Assembly: GCA_964364175.1 (NCBI GenBank)
Contig: CAYILR010000023.1
Location: forward strand, 1 to 62,526
From: CAYILR01 sp964364175
GTDB taxonomy: Bacteria > Bdellovibrionota > UBA1018
Reading direction: 5' to 3'
Length of the DNA stretch: 62,526 bases
Each line of letters opens with the position of its first letter. Within the stretch, counting starts at the first letter, position 1. Position numbers and translations under genes: made by a program. Shown one piece after another: positions 51,191-60,536 of the stretch. A model generated the notes under the pieces. That model was not told the origin of the DNA. It worked only from the letters and a program-made list of their open reading frames with translations, and searched no databases.

Positions 51191-52990
51191 TTAAACCGAC
51201 GGCTCAGCAACATTTCCCGAAGGAGAACTCGGTCTCGGAGCAGGGTCTCCGCGATGTTTCTCCCAAGCCGAACGTTTGTCGATCTCTGCTTCTAAACGCC
51301 GACGTTCGGCCTCTACCGCGCGCGCATCGGCCCTGAACTCTTCTGCCCAAACTTGCAAAAGTCCATCGATCCACGGGCGTCCGTGATCGTGTCTGCAAGC
51401 AAACAATGGAATCCGACGCAGGTAAAAATCTTCGAGGTGCATCACCATTCCGTGGCGAATATTGTGCCGAAGCTGCTCTGCCAGATTTGGAAATCCATCG
51501 GGGTCGGCAATGCTTTGCTTTTGCTGTGCCGCTGTTTTTCGACTCGCATATCGCACGATTTTCAGCGCCTCTGCACCATATCGCGACCACAATCCCTCGG
51601 GAACTTTGTACCCGGTGCGATCAGCACGCACACGTGCATGCTCCATTGCGATACCGGTTGCTTTTGGGTTCAGCGGAACTTTGGTTCTGGGTTTACCGAT
51701 CCCCATCGGCATTCGATCTTCGGGCTGAACCTTGGAGTCTTTCTTCCACTCTTTGAGTGTAAATTCTAAAATCTGTTCGGCCATACGACGGTAGGTGGTA
51801 TATTTTCCACCGGCAACAAAAACAGTTCCACCCGGACCGCGCCCAATGAAATGCTCGCGACTGACGCTCTTCAACCCAAACGCGGTTTTCTGCACCTGCG
51901 CGTCTTCGTGATTATCCCCAAAATTAGCTGCATTGCCTGCCAGCGGCCGAACACCCACATAGGCACTCAACACATCCTCAGGGGTCAATTTCAATGTTGG
52001 GAAATACCGATTCACCAATTCCAATAAATAATGCACATCTTCAATTTCAACAGCTGCCTGCGAAGGCTCTGCTGGTGAGGGACCATCAGTCGTTCCCACA
52101 ATCACCACACCCTGACCAAAATCCACACGCGGGATTACGAACGCCACTCGACGATCATCCGGATGACTCATGGTCATCGCGCCAGGAACAGGAATTCGTT
52201 TCAGATCAAAAAGCAAGTGCACACCTTTGCTCGGTGTCAGCCAAGATTTCCAACCTGCCGAAACCTGTGCTCCTAAAATATCCGTCCAGGGCCCACCGCA
52301 TACAATCACGCGCTTGGCGTGGAGCTGAATTACACGCCCACTCTCGCAATCCTTGACTTTGAATCCACGCACCTGCCCTTGAGCATCAATAATCGGTGAC
52401 TCCGCCTCGCAATAATTCGCGATCGCTGCTCCCATGTGACTCGCAGATCGATGCGTCTCCACTGCCAAAACATCATCCCACATCGATGCGTCCGAGTAAC
52501 GATAGCCGCCCTTCAGGCCTTTAGCATCGAGGAATGGAATCGCACTCAGCATTTTCTTCTTCGAAAGATTTTGATGGAACATTGGCGCGCGAAACATCGC
52601 TAGTAGATCATAGAGCCAGAGCCCGACGCCCATGGCGAATTTACCGTGCAAATCACCTTCGTAAACAGGCAAGTAAAACTGCAGCGGACGAACCATGTGA
52701 GGAACTTGTCTCAATAACAACGACCGCTCAGCCAGCGCTTCGAAAACCAAACCAAATTCCAAATTCTCGAGATACCGCAAACCCCCGTGAATCAATTTTG
52801 AACTTCGCGAGGACGTACCCGAAGCAAAATCACTTTTCTCGACCAGCGCAACTTTCAATCCGCGAGAAGCGGCATCGCGAGCCACGCCAGCGCCGGTGAT
52901 TCCACCGCCAATCACGAGAATATCGAATTTCTCGTGTTGAAACCGCTGAAGTGCTTTTTGTCGTGATCGGAAGGAGAAATCGCTGCTCAT
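51191..52990 (-). CDS. glpD: Aerobic glycerol-3-phosphate dehydrogenase
   Basis: This 599-residue FAD flavoprotein oxidises glycerol-3-phosphate to dihydroxyacetone phosphate at the membrane and feeds quinone. The FAD-binding start DILVIGGGITGAGVARDAASRG (in two parts, residues about 24-45) is followed by LVEKSDFASGTSSRSSKLIHGGLRYLE-type motifs and GGKYTTYRRMAEQ. The C-terminal domain is slightly longer than usual, with a charged tail. It overlaps aspS by 4 nt (ATGA), an unusual pairing. Confidence 0.95.
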   Translation of the reverse strand: MSSDFSFRSRQKALQRFQHEKFDILVIGGGITGAGVARDAASRGLKVALVEKSDFASGTSSRSSKLIHGGLRYLENLEFGLVFEALAERSLLLRQVPHMVRPLQFYLPVYEGDLHGKFAMGVGLWLYDLLAMFRAPMFHQNLSKKKMLSAIPFLDAKGLKGGYRYSDASMWDDVLAVETHRSASHMGAAIANYCEAESPIIDAQGQVRGFKVKDCESGRVIQLHAKRVIVCGGPWTDILGAQVSAGWKSWLTPSKGVHLLFDLKRIPVPGAMTMSHPDDRRVAFVIPRVDFGQGVVIVGTTDGPSPAEPSQAAVEIEDVHYLLELVNRYFPTLKLTPEDVLSAYVGVRPLAGNAANFGDNHEDAQVQKTAFGLKSVSREHFIGRGPGGTVFVAGGKYTTYRRMAEQILEFTLKEWKKDSKVQPEDRMPMGIGKPRTKVPLNPKATGIAMEHARVRADRTGYKVPEGLWSRYGAEALKIVRYASRKTAAQQKQSIADPDGFPNLAEQLRHNIRHGMVMHLEDFYLRRIPLFACRHDHGRPWIDGLLQVWAEEFRADARAVEAERRRLEAEIDKRSAWEKHRGDPAPRPSSPSGNVAEPSV

Positions 52991-54813
52991 ATCGTCGTAC
53001 TTTTTCTAACCGCTATCCCCAATTCAAGTAACTGTTCGGGAGAAACTTCCGAGGGAGATTCCGACATCAGGCAATGTCCACGCTGAGTTTTCGGAAAAGC
53101 CATCACATCGCGAATCGGGCCGACTCCGCAAAGCAGAGCAGCCAATCGATCCACCCCAAACGCAATCCCACCGTGAGGAGGAGTTCCGTACTGGAGCGCC
53201 TCGAGGAAGAATCCAAATTTATCTTTGGCTTCGGTCTCGGTGAGTCCCAGACGCTTGAACATCGCAGACTGAATGTCGGAGCGGTAAATCCGCAGACTTC
53301 CGCCACCGATTTCCACTCCGTTGAGAACCATGTCGTATGCCGAAGCTTCGATTCCATCTAAATTTCGATCATTGATGAAGTCATCAAAAAATTCCGGACG
53401 CGGTGAGGTGAACGGATGGTGACAAGCATAGTAGCGATTCTCTTTGTCATCGAATTCGAAGAGAGGAAATTTCGTGACCCATAAAAACGCGGGAGCGCCC
53501 TCGCCATGCGGAGGAATCATTCCCAATCGGGCTCCGAGTGACAAACGAATTGCCCCTAGGGCATCAAAGACTACTTTGTTGCGAGCATCCGCTACCATCA
53601 AAGCCAAATCGCCAGGCTTCAAACCGAGTTGTTGAACGAGAGTGGATTTCTCTACATCTGAGAAAAATTTCGCAGCTGGAGATTGTAATTCGCCAGTGGG
53701 TTGAATCTTGATCCAAAGCAATCCCTTCGCTCCAAATGTTGCCGTCTGCGCCTGGAGATCATCCAAGTCCTTGCGTGAAAACTTCTCTGCCTGGCCGGGA
53801 ACCACAATGGCTCGAATCGAACCTTTTCGTCCTCGTGAGTTGGGAGTCAATGCAGGCTTAAAGGCTTGGAACTGACTCTCCGTAAAAATCGCGGAAACAT
53901 CCTTCAACTCCAAACCAAATCTCACGTCCGGCTTGTCACTACCAAATCGCTCCATCGCCTCAGCATAGGGCATTCGTGGAAAAGGAGTCGGCACAGAAAC
54001 TCCGAGAATTTCTTTCCACAATTTTGCCACCATGGATTCGAGGATTGGGAAAAACGCCTCCTCATCCATAAATGAAAACTCAATATCGATCTGCGAAAAC
54101 TCCGGCTGGCGATCTGCTCTCAAATCCTCGTCGCGAAAACATCGAGCCACTTGGTAGTAGCGATCCATTCCGCTGATCATCAAAAGCTGCTTCAGAGTCT
54201 GCGGAGATTGCGGAAGCGCATAGAACGTTCCCTGATTCATCCGGCTGGGGACGATAAAGTCACGTGCACCCTCCGGAGTCGACTTGTACAAAATCGGAGT
54301 CTCGATTTCACAAAATGAATTTTGATCCAGGTGATTGCGCACGATCGAAAGCATTCGGTGACGAATCATCAGATTGTTTTGCAAAGACGGACGTCGCAAA
54401 TCCAAGTAGCGATATTTCAGTCGAGTCGTCTCTGCGACTTCCACACCATCTTCGATCGCAAACGGAGGCGTTTTGGCTTCGGACAAAATCTCGAGATCCG
54501 TACAAGCGACTTCGATCTCGCCAGTAATCATTTTTGGATTGGTCATTCCATCCGGACGCGGACGAACTTTTCCCGTACACGAAAGTACATATTCACTGCG
54601 TAATTTCTCACTCAGCTTGTGCGCAGTTGGAGAAATTGCTGGATCGAATACCAACTGAGTCAGCCCATACCGATCGCGCAAATCCACGAAGATCAATCCC
54701 CCGTGATCGCGGCGTTTGGCCACCCAACCACAGAGTCGGACTTCGTTGCCGACGTTGTTTTTTTTCAATTCACCACAGGAATGAGAACGGACAAACCGTT
54801 TCGCAGAGCTCAT
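52987..54813 (-). CDS. aspS: Aspartyl-tRNA synthetase
   Basis: This 608-residue bacterial-type class II enzyme has an OB-fold anticodon domain (about 15-110, VRLCGWVAKRRDHGGLIFVDLRD in parts), motif 2 FRDEDLRADRQPEF, the GAD insertion (about 290-420) and motif 3 GIAFGVDRLAALL. Whether it also charges tRNA-Asn cannot be judged without knowing if asnS or gatCAB exists. Its stop overlaps the glpD start; the M74 peptidase gene precedes it by 14 nt. Confidence 0.97.
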   Translation of the reverse strand: MSSAKRFVRSHSCGELKKNNVGNEVRLCGWVAKRRDHGGLIFVDLRDRYGLTQLVFDPAISPTAHKLSEKLRSEYVLSCTGKVRPRPDGMTNPKMITGEIEVACTDLEILSEAKTPPFAIEDGVEVAETTRLKYRYLDLRRPSLQNNLMIRHRMLSIVRNHLDQNSFCEIETPILYKSTPEGARDFIVPSRMNQGTFYALPQSPQTLKQLLMISGMDRYYQVARCFRDEDLRADRQPEFSQIDIEFSFMDEEAFFPILESMVAKLWKEILGVSVPTPFPRMPYAEAMERFGSDKPDVRFGLELKDVSAIFTESQFQAFKPALTPNSRGRKGSIRAIVVPGQAEKFSRKDLDDLQAQTATFGAKGLLWIKIQPTGELQSPAAKFFSDVEKSTLVQQLGLKPGDLALMVADARNKVVFDALGAIRLSLGARLGMIPPHGEGAPAFLWVTKFPLFEFDDKENRYYACHHPFTSPRPEFFDDFINDRNLDGIEASAYDMVLNGVEIGGGSLRIYRSDIQSAMFKRLGLTETEAKDKFGFFLEALQYGTPPHGGIAFGVDRLAALLCGVGPIRDVMAFPKTQRGHCLMSESPSEVSPEQLLELGIAVRKSTTI

Positions 54814-54827
54814 AACCTACACAGATA

Positions 54828-55886
54828 TCACTCTGCGATAGAATTTCCCAGTTCTTCTGCTTCGTCATTGAATTCATCCTCGGGTTCGAGTTCAGGACGA
54901 GGATCAGACAAGCATCCGGGGCGACCTGGGCCCTCACCAATCCGGACGTGCATGTGGTTTTTGTGGTTCTTCACATGGCGTATAAACCGGCTGACCCTGG
55001 GCCAAAATGGGTCGGCTCCAGCCACTTTGAGGAGCTTTCGAATCATGTTTCGATCGAGAAAAATAACTTTAATACAGGCAAAAGGGTTGTTGAAAAGCTG
55101 TTTGACCATCCACCAATTGGCCTTCGCGTCGAGTTTTTGGTGAAATCCCTCTGGCGACGGGCGCTTCGCGACAGGGGTCAGGAAACCTATATCAGCATCC
55201 TGTCCATTGGTATGCGAAGCATGTCCCCTGCGCCCCGAACGTCCAGCCAGACATCCGCCCCGTGGAGCCGAAATATCCCCGACGAGTAATCGCACTCCGC
55301 GATATTCGGGCGCTGAATACTCCTCGTCGATCTGCCTACCCACCCATTCCAGCATCGCCACCATCGGATCAGTTCCAAATTCCACGCAACGACCGGGGGT
55401 CCTGATGTGAATTCGATTTTTGGAGCTGGGAACCACCGGCCGACCATAAGCCAAGAACCCATCATTCACCCCGCAATAGGCCTGCTTGCCCCTGGAGCCC
55501 AAATCGTCGGCAAGAAAATCGAGAACATCACCTAGGCGTCCATGCTGCACGTCTTCTAGATACTCCTCCTGATCGGCAGTCATTTCACTGCAAAAACTCT
55601 TCTTGGATCGCTTGGGATCGCACTTGGCCCTAGGTCCCCGCTTCGCACGAATCATTGCAAGTGTGCCGGGACAACATCGCCCGCGGTAGGAGAAATCCGG
55701 ATTCCAATCCGCGCAAAAAACCGGGTCTGGCCCCTCTTCACCAAAAATAATATTATCTGAATCCGGTGTACAGCCTAGGAATGCAGGGATGTCCCAATTT
55801 GCACCTTGCGGCTGTGCCTGAACCGGAGTTTGCCCGAACAGGACAGATAGAATTAAAAATAACATCTCGACTCTAACATACCTCAT
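54828..55886 (-). CDS. Exported M74 (MepA-like) murein endopeptidase
   Basis: This 352-residue precursor has signal peptide MLFLILSVLFGQTPVQA (within residues 8-24). The C-terminal half matches MepA, which cuts DD- and LD-peptide crosslinks in peptidoglycan. Likely zinc ligands are His225 and Asp232 in SHTNGQDADIGF and His313 in NHMHVRIGEG. The N-terminal 200 residues are unlike E. coli MepA. They are Cys-rich (at least eight Cys between 39 and 170) and may be a disulphide-stabilised wall-binding module. It overlaps srkA by 4 nt. Confidence 0.85.
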   Translation of the reverse strand: MRYVRVEMLFLILSVLFGQTPVQAQPQGANWDIPAFLGCTPDSDNIIFGEEGPDPVFCADWNPDFSYRGRCCPGTLAMIRAKRGPRAKCDPKRSKKSFCSEMTADQEEYLEDVQHGRLGDVLDFLADDLGSRGKQAYCGVNDGFLAYGRPVVPSSKNRIHIRTPGRCVEFGTDPMVAMLEWVGRQIDEEYSAPEYRGVRLLVGDISAPRGGCLAGRSGRRGHASHTNGQDADIGFLTPVAKRPSPEGFHQKLDAKANWWMVKQLFNNPFACIKVIFLDRNMIRKLLKVAGADPFWPRVSRFIRHVKNHKNHMHVRIGEGPGRPGCLSDPRPELEPEDEFNDEAEELGNSIAE

Positions 55887-56896
55887 CGTTGAATGAGTGC
55901 AAGTTGGCGCTCCAGGTCTTCTGTCTCATCCTGCCAATAACGATGGGTCCCAAACTGAGGAAAAGCTCTGGGAAATGCAGGGTCCGCCCAACGTTGCGCT
56001 AGCCAAACAGAGTAGTGGATAAAACGCAACGCACGGAGTGATTCTACTAACTTGAGCTGGGTTCGGTCCAAACCTCTCATTTCCTCGTAACCCTCGAGTA
56101 AGTGTTCACGCATTCGCAGCGATTCCTCATCCCGACCGGGCACAAGTAGCCAAAGATCCTGCGCTGCAGGAGCATTCATCATATCGTCAAAATCGAGAAA
56201 AAATGCCCCTTGCGTCGGATGCCAAAGGAGATTTCCCGGATGGCAATCCCCGTGAACTCTGTGCATCGGAACGTTTTGAAATTGGGCCTGCGCGACTTTC
56301 AAAATTTCCAACACAAGCTGTGTGTAACGCGATCGAAATTCGAGCGGAATCAAATTTCCTGAGAGCATCCAGTTCAACTCAACGCGATTGTAGGTTTCGG
56401 GCATCAGAGTTCTGCGATGGAGAGCTTTCCGAGCAGCTCCGACCGTATGGATCCTAGCCGTCAGTCTCCCCACCTGCCTGAGCTGCTCAGGAGTAAACTC
56501 ATCTGGCGCTCGTCCCCCGACTTTGGGAAAAAGAGCGTAGAAGATTTCGCCCTGCAAAGTCAGTTTTAGAGTTTCTCCATCAGGAAATGGAATCGGCGCG
56601 ATCACTGGGATTTCGGCCTCCTGAAGATCCAGCAAGAACTGATGCTCTTCGAGGATTTGTTCTTTCGTCCATCTGCCGGGACGATAAAATTTGGCCACGA
56701 TTTTGTTGCGTTGAACAGCCCCCCCAGAGCCCTGCTCGTTTTCAAGCTCCAGGTCATAAACTCGGTTCTCAAAGCTATTCATGGCCATGCAGCGGCCCGT
56801 GCACTGATATCCAGCGGATTCCACGGACTGGAGAATTCGCTCCGGGGTCAGCTCAAAAAAGAAAAGGGTTCGCTCGTCGGAGGCATTCTGGATCAT
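55883..56896 (-). CDS. srkA: Stress-response Ser/Thr kinase SrkA (YihE/RdoA)
   Basis: This 337-residue protein has the aminoglycoside-phosphotransferase/choline-kinase fold. It shows NSFENRVYDLE (41-51), NKIVAKFYRPGRWT with the ATP-binding Lys, the catalytic loop HGDCHPGN (215-222) and the Mg-binding DFDD (235-238). YPFE-type YRPGRW and HRVHGDCHPGNLLW are diagnostic of SrkA, which in E. coli protects against envelope and death-signal stress. Overlaps of 4 nt on both sides place it in the HNH-srkA-M74-aspS-glpD operon. Confidence 0.9.
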   Translation of the reverse strand: MIQNASDERTLFFFELTPERILQSVESAGYQCTGRCMAMNSFENRVYDLELENEQGSGGAVQRNKIVAKFYRPGRWTKEQILEEHQFLLDLQEAEIPVIAPIPFPDGETLKLTLQGEIFYALFPKVGGRAPDEFTPEQLRQVGRLTARIHTVGAARKALHRRTLMPETYNRVELNWMLSGNLIPLEFRSRYTQLVLEILKVAQAQFQNVPMHRVHGDCHPGNLLWHPTQGAFFLDFDDMMNAPAAQDLWLLVPGRDEESLRMREHLLEGYEEMRGLDRTQLKLVESLRALRFIHYSVWLAQRWADPAFPRAFPQFGTHRYWQDETEDLERQLALIQR

Positions 56897-57189
56897 GATT
56901 CGAGTGAATCTAGGATCTGATCGACAGGGGTGTCCAGCTTTTTAGTTTGATTGCAGGTTTTGCATGCCGGCACCAAGTTGCCTAGCGTGCTCGTCCCACC
57001 TCGTGCCAAAGGCACAATATGATCCATCGTCAAATCCTGTGGCTTGAATTTCTGCTCGCAGTAGTGACAAATTCCCTGATTTAGTTTTTGAATCCAGGCA
57101 TTAGTTTTTTTAAGTTTCTTTGTCTTCTCACGTTCGATTTTGATCCGTTTTGGATCTGACAAAGAGGGGTCTAAATAATAATAATTCAC
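56893..57189 (-). CDS. Small HNH-family endonuclease
   Basis: This is a 98-residue protein. Cys41/Cys44 and Cys76/Cys79 make a zinc site around the HNH core MDHIVPLARGG (Asp56-His57), Asn71 and Asn80. All expected residues are present, so it may be active. The first 35 residues are basic and Tyr-rich. It is the first gene of the srkA operon (4-nt overlap). A DNA repair, restriction or housekeeping role cannot be told apart. Confidence 0.85.
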   Translation of the reverse strand: MNYYYLDPSLSDPKRIKIEREKTKKLKKTNAWIQKLNQGICHYCEQKFKPQDLTMDHIVPLARGGTSTLGNLVPACKTCNQTKKLDTPVDQILDSLES

Positions 57190-57248
57190 AGCCCTTTATA
57201 TGACAAATTCCATATTTTCTCAATATTTCTATGTAAAATGTATTGAAC

Positions 57249-58202
57249 TCAAGGATTCGAGTAGCACTCGGTCGCTAACGTAATAGCGTAGCTTGGATCC
57301 AAGTGATAGCCGTAATCCTCACCATGCCAAGTGCTCAGTTCTTTGATTTTAGCTTCAACTGACTCACGACTCATCTGAAATTCTTGAATCCAGCGAGCGC
57401 AACGAGCGCGAACTGCTTTGCGAAGTTTTGCGCGCGAAAAAATATGCATAGATGGATTCAATGCCTCATTGAAACGCTCATCCATGAAGGCATTTAACAA
57501 AGTCTCGGCATTCACGTCACCGCTGAGCTTCAAACTATTATTTTCTTTCTCAACGATAGCAGGCACCATCCATACTTCACCCATTCGCACTGTACGAGTC
57601 AGATTGAGATAAAATTTAAACCCAGCATAATCCGCCGCCAAATCAGCATTGGAGTAAGTACCTGCCGGCCAATAGCCGAAATAGGAGCGCTCCTCATTAA
57701 TTCCTTCTTGCACAGTTTTTCGGATGGCGGCCTCTTCGCTCAAACCATTCCCGATAGCCTTCATGAAGGTCTCGTAATACCCATAGCCTTGAGCGAAAAA
57801 ATGCCCGATCTTGTCTGTACCCAAATAGACTCCAAAAACGTTGATCGTTGGAGAGTCAAAAAGAAATGCAAAGGGAATCGGAGCAAAAACACCTTTGTGA
57901 ATCGACTCCCACAAGGCTGGCTTGAAATTTGTCGTTTGAGCTGCCCAAGCTTCAGGTTCACAGAGAGTGATATTAGAACAAAGGTGGTGATGCACACGAT
58001 CCGCCAAATCAGTCTCTGAAAAATCCTGCTTTGTATTCGCTTCGGCAATGGCTTGATTGACAGCAGTTAAAACCAGTTGGTTGAGCTCAGTACCTACGTC
58101 CTTCAATGGTTCTGGCGGCAACGTAAACTGATCTGTTTCAAATGCATAGGCATGCACGGAAGCCAATCCGAGTATAAAAAAAATGGAACTCAAGAATCTC
58201 AT
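57249..58202 (-). CDS. Exported protein with DKxGHF motif (DUF2279/YfiM-like pattern)
   Basis: ATG 58202 is chosen because it overlaps the stop of the ClpB-like gene (ATGA) and begins a signal peptide (MRFLSSIFFILGLASVHAYA-F). The 317-residue protein has GVYLGTDKIGHFFAQGYGYY (DKIGHF at 130-135) and later YSNADLAADYAGFKFY, a pattern like DUF2279/YfiM periplasmic proteins. Two early Cys (75, 81) and two late ones (ARCAR, TECYS) could pair. The function is unknown. Tight coupling says that it works with the exported ATPase. Confidence 0.65.
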   Translation of the reverse strand: MRFLSSIFFILGLASVHAYAFETDQFTLPPEPLKDVGTELNQLVLTAVNQAIAEANTKQDFSETDLADRVHHHLCSNITLCEPEAWAAQTTNFKPALWESIHKGVFAPIPFAFLFDSPTINVFGVYLGTDKIGHFFAQGYGYYETFMKAIGNGLSEEAAIRKTVQEGINEERSYFGYWPAGTYSNADLAADYAGFKFYLNLTRTVRMGEVWMVPAIVEKENNSLKLSGDVNAETLLNAFMDERFNEALNPSMHIFSRAKLRKAVRARCARWIQEFQMSRESVEAKIKELSTWHGEDYGYHLDPSYAITLATECYSNP

Positions 58203-60469
58203 TCTTTTCCTTTCAGCAGATCGCTGCATCCACCCAACAATTTGATCCTTCGAATTTTGCTCACAGCCACTTTCCATTTTTTTCCTTCTTGGTTGGTGAC
58301 AACCAAGAACTGGCCTTTGGATTTTTCATCCACTTTAATTGTGACTTGCTGATCCCTCATGGGCATTCCTTGATTGATCGCTTCGTTCAAAGCGCCCTCG
58401 GTGAAATCCACTGCAGTCGCCTTGAGTCCGCGGGGACCTTCTCCGGCCATCTCAACTTGCTTTGCAATGAGTTCCAGAACGTTGGCATCCAACTTCAAAA
58501 CAATGTTCGATCCGAGCTGGAGATTCTCAACGATGATCTGCTTTTTCATTTCTACAATTCGTGGCAAATCCTTTTTTGCAACCGGGGTCTTAATATAAAC
58601 TCCACCCGTACTCTTTGCTCGATCCAATAAGGCGCGTGATACTTTTCCTTTTCCAGGCTTACCGCCATCTAAAAAATAAGCCTCGATTTGAGCTTGAGTC
58701 ATCTTTGCCACGATTTCTTTTATTTCTTCGTCCGACTTCAAACTACCATCTTCGTTTTGAAATGCTTCTTCTCCCCACTGTCCCATGACGAAAATTGGAA
58801 AATGCAAAGGTCTGACACGAGAATCACGGCCACGAGGAGTAATTTCTCCAGCTTCGATAAAAACTTTTAGCTTCTCGAGCTCTTCCGAAGCGGCATCTTT
58901 GCCTTCGTTGAAAGCAATCATTCCCCGGCCTCTTCCGCTTTCCAGTTGCTGCACCAAAAGAGGGTGAGATCCATCCGAGTGATTACCTAGAGGCGGACCT
59001 TCGATGATGGCATTGATCCCAAAACCTTCGGTCGTGGCCAGGCTGAACATCAGGTGTTTGCCAGAGTTTCCGAATAAAACATAATTGATCGCCTCAAACA
59101 AAGTGTCTTTTCCACTAGCCGTTGGGCCGCCCACGAAAAATACGGGAACATCTCGACCAAATCCCAAGCGACCCCAAGTCTGGATTCTGAATATGATTGA
59201 ATCGTCAGTATGATTCAGCTCGGGCTCATCATGCATCACTAATCTTTTTTTGACTTTTTCGGCTAAATCAAAAAATGGAGGCTCTCCATTCGGACCTTCG
59301 AACCAGCTCTCGGTCAATCCCAATGATTCGATCAAATAAACACGCGCATCCTGCGCTGAAATCTGGCCTGTTGAAGCCGCGTGAGTTTTGTCTCGCCAAA
59401 GAAATAAATCATTCGTCGCCTTCAACACAGAATCGGGCATTGCCAAGGGGGGAGATTGCAAAAGACGACGCATACGAATAATCGTTTTGATTGCTTCGTC
59501 CTCGATTTTGAGTCCATACAAATCACTCCACTCGACTGATTTATTTTTTACGATTTGAAGTGCTTCAGCTTCGGAAACTTCCTGGATGAGAACTTTGCTG
59601 TACCGTCGTTCGACAGCGGAATCACCCTTCACCATTTCGCGATATTCGTTCGGTGTGGTCAAAGCGATTACGTTGAAACCACTGTCCTTGGTGCTGAGAA
59701 TCGGGTCATTCGGATTTTTGAATCCGGTTTGATCGAGAATTTTTTTGAGAGTGACTTGAACCAGATCTGGCAAGGTAGCTGCTTCGTCGATGATAAAAAT
59801 CGAACGTCTTCCGATTCCATTGCCCGCGGAATCTTTCTTTTTGAACTCTCTTTTTGCAGCATTAAAGAGAGCGGTGATATTCGTTCTCATCCGAACTTCT
59901 TCAGTCGCCCAAGGTTGTCCGGGTTTGGTGTGATCCTTGCTCAGCAAATCCAAGTTCACTAAATAGATATCTGTTTTACCCAAAAAGGCTTCGCGCAAAA
60001 TCTGAAAAGATTTTCCATCACCCACTTCTGGCTTTAAAAATTCTGGAAGTATGCCCAGTGAATAAAGTGCCACGAGCTGCTGAATCAAAAAACTTTTTCC
60101 AACTCCAGCTTCACCCAAAACAATTGCGTTCGAATACTCGGTTCTTCCCAGTGCACGAAAAATCTGGCCAATTGTTTTTGCAGAAGTGGTAGAAAATGCC
60201 CTTTGACCCAAATCTAGAATTGTTTTTTCGATCTCTTGTGGATTGATCTCAGCAGCCCTGGCTTTAAACTCGTGCAGCAAGGCGTATTCGCTGAGTTCTT
60301 CAATACCCAGATCGTTTTTGAGGAATAATTCAACTTCGGTCAAACCTGCATCCGAAGCATGAGGGACACTCGAGTGGCGATCGCGATCATTGCGCGCAAA
60401 GGCGGCCGAGTTCATCGTGAAAACTGAGATCACGAGCAGTATCCGAGTGAGCTGCCACATGCGGTCCAT
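58199..60469 (-). CDS. Exported double-AAA+ ATPase of the ClpA/ClpB type with degenerate second site
   Basis: This 756-residue protein begins with a convincing signal peptide: MDRMWQLTR, hydrophobic ILLVISVFTMN, cleavage AFA-R near residue 25. D1 is intact: Walker A GEAGVGKS (119-126), Walker B IFIIDEA (Asp228, Glu229) and the Arg-finger segment SAVERRYSK (Arg288/289). D2 is altered: the P-loop reads GPTASGKD (448-455), with Asp in place of Ser/Thr, and Walker B reads MIAFNEG, with Asn521 for Asp. The pore-loop region GPPLGNHSDG lacks the usual GYVG. No Clp N-domain or M-domain is visible. An AAA+ unfoldase outside the cytoplasm would lack ATP, so its location and energy source are the puzzle. 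It overlaps the downstream DKxGHF gene. Confidence 0.8.
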   Translation of the reverse strand: MDRMWQLTRILLVISVFTMNSAAFARNDRDRHSSVPHASDAGLTEVELFLKNDLGIEELSEYALLHEFKARAAEINPQEIEKTILDLGQRAFSTTSAKTIGQIFRALGRTEYSNAIVLGEAGVGKSFLIQQLVALYSLGILPEFLKPEVGDGKSFQILREAFLGKTDIYLVNLDLLSKDHTKPGQPWATEEVRMRTNITALFNAAKREFKKKDSAGNGIGRRSIFIIDEAATLPDLVQVTLKKILDQTGFKNPNDPILSTKDSGFNVIALTTPNEYREMVKGDSAVERRYSKVLIQEVSEAEALQIVKNKSVEWSDLYGLKIEDEAIKTIIRMRRLLQSPPLAMPDSVLKATNDLFLWRDKTHAASTGQISAQDARVYLIESLGLTESWFEGPNGEPPFFDLAEKVKKRLVMHDEPELNHTDDSIIFRIQTWGRLGFGRDVPVFFVGGPTASGKDTLFEAINYVLFGNSGKHLMFSLATTEGFGINAIIEGPPLGNHSDGSHPLLVQQLESGRGRGMIAFNEGKDAASEELEKLKVFIEAGEITPRGRDSRVRPLHFPIFVMGQWGEEAFQNEDGSLKSDEEIKEIVAKMTQAQIEAYFLDGGKPGKGKVSRALLDRAKSTGGVYIKTPVAKKDLPRIVEMKKQIIVENLQLGSNIVLKLDANVLELIAKQVEMAGEGPRGLKATAVDFTEGALNEAINQGMPMRDQQVTIKVDEKSKGQFLVVTNQEGKKWKVAVSKIRRIKLLGGCSDLLKGKE

Positions 60470-60536
60470 TTACAACAATTGACGCAATATGTCTATTTTC
60501 ATTATTTATTAAATAAAAATTTATTAAATCAGGGAC

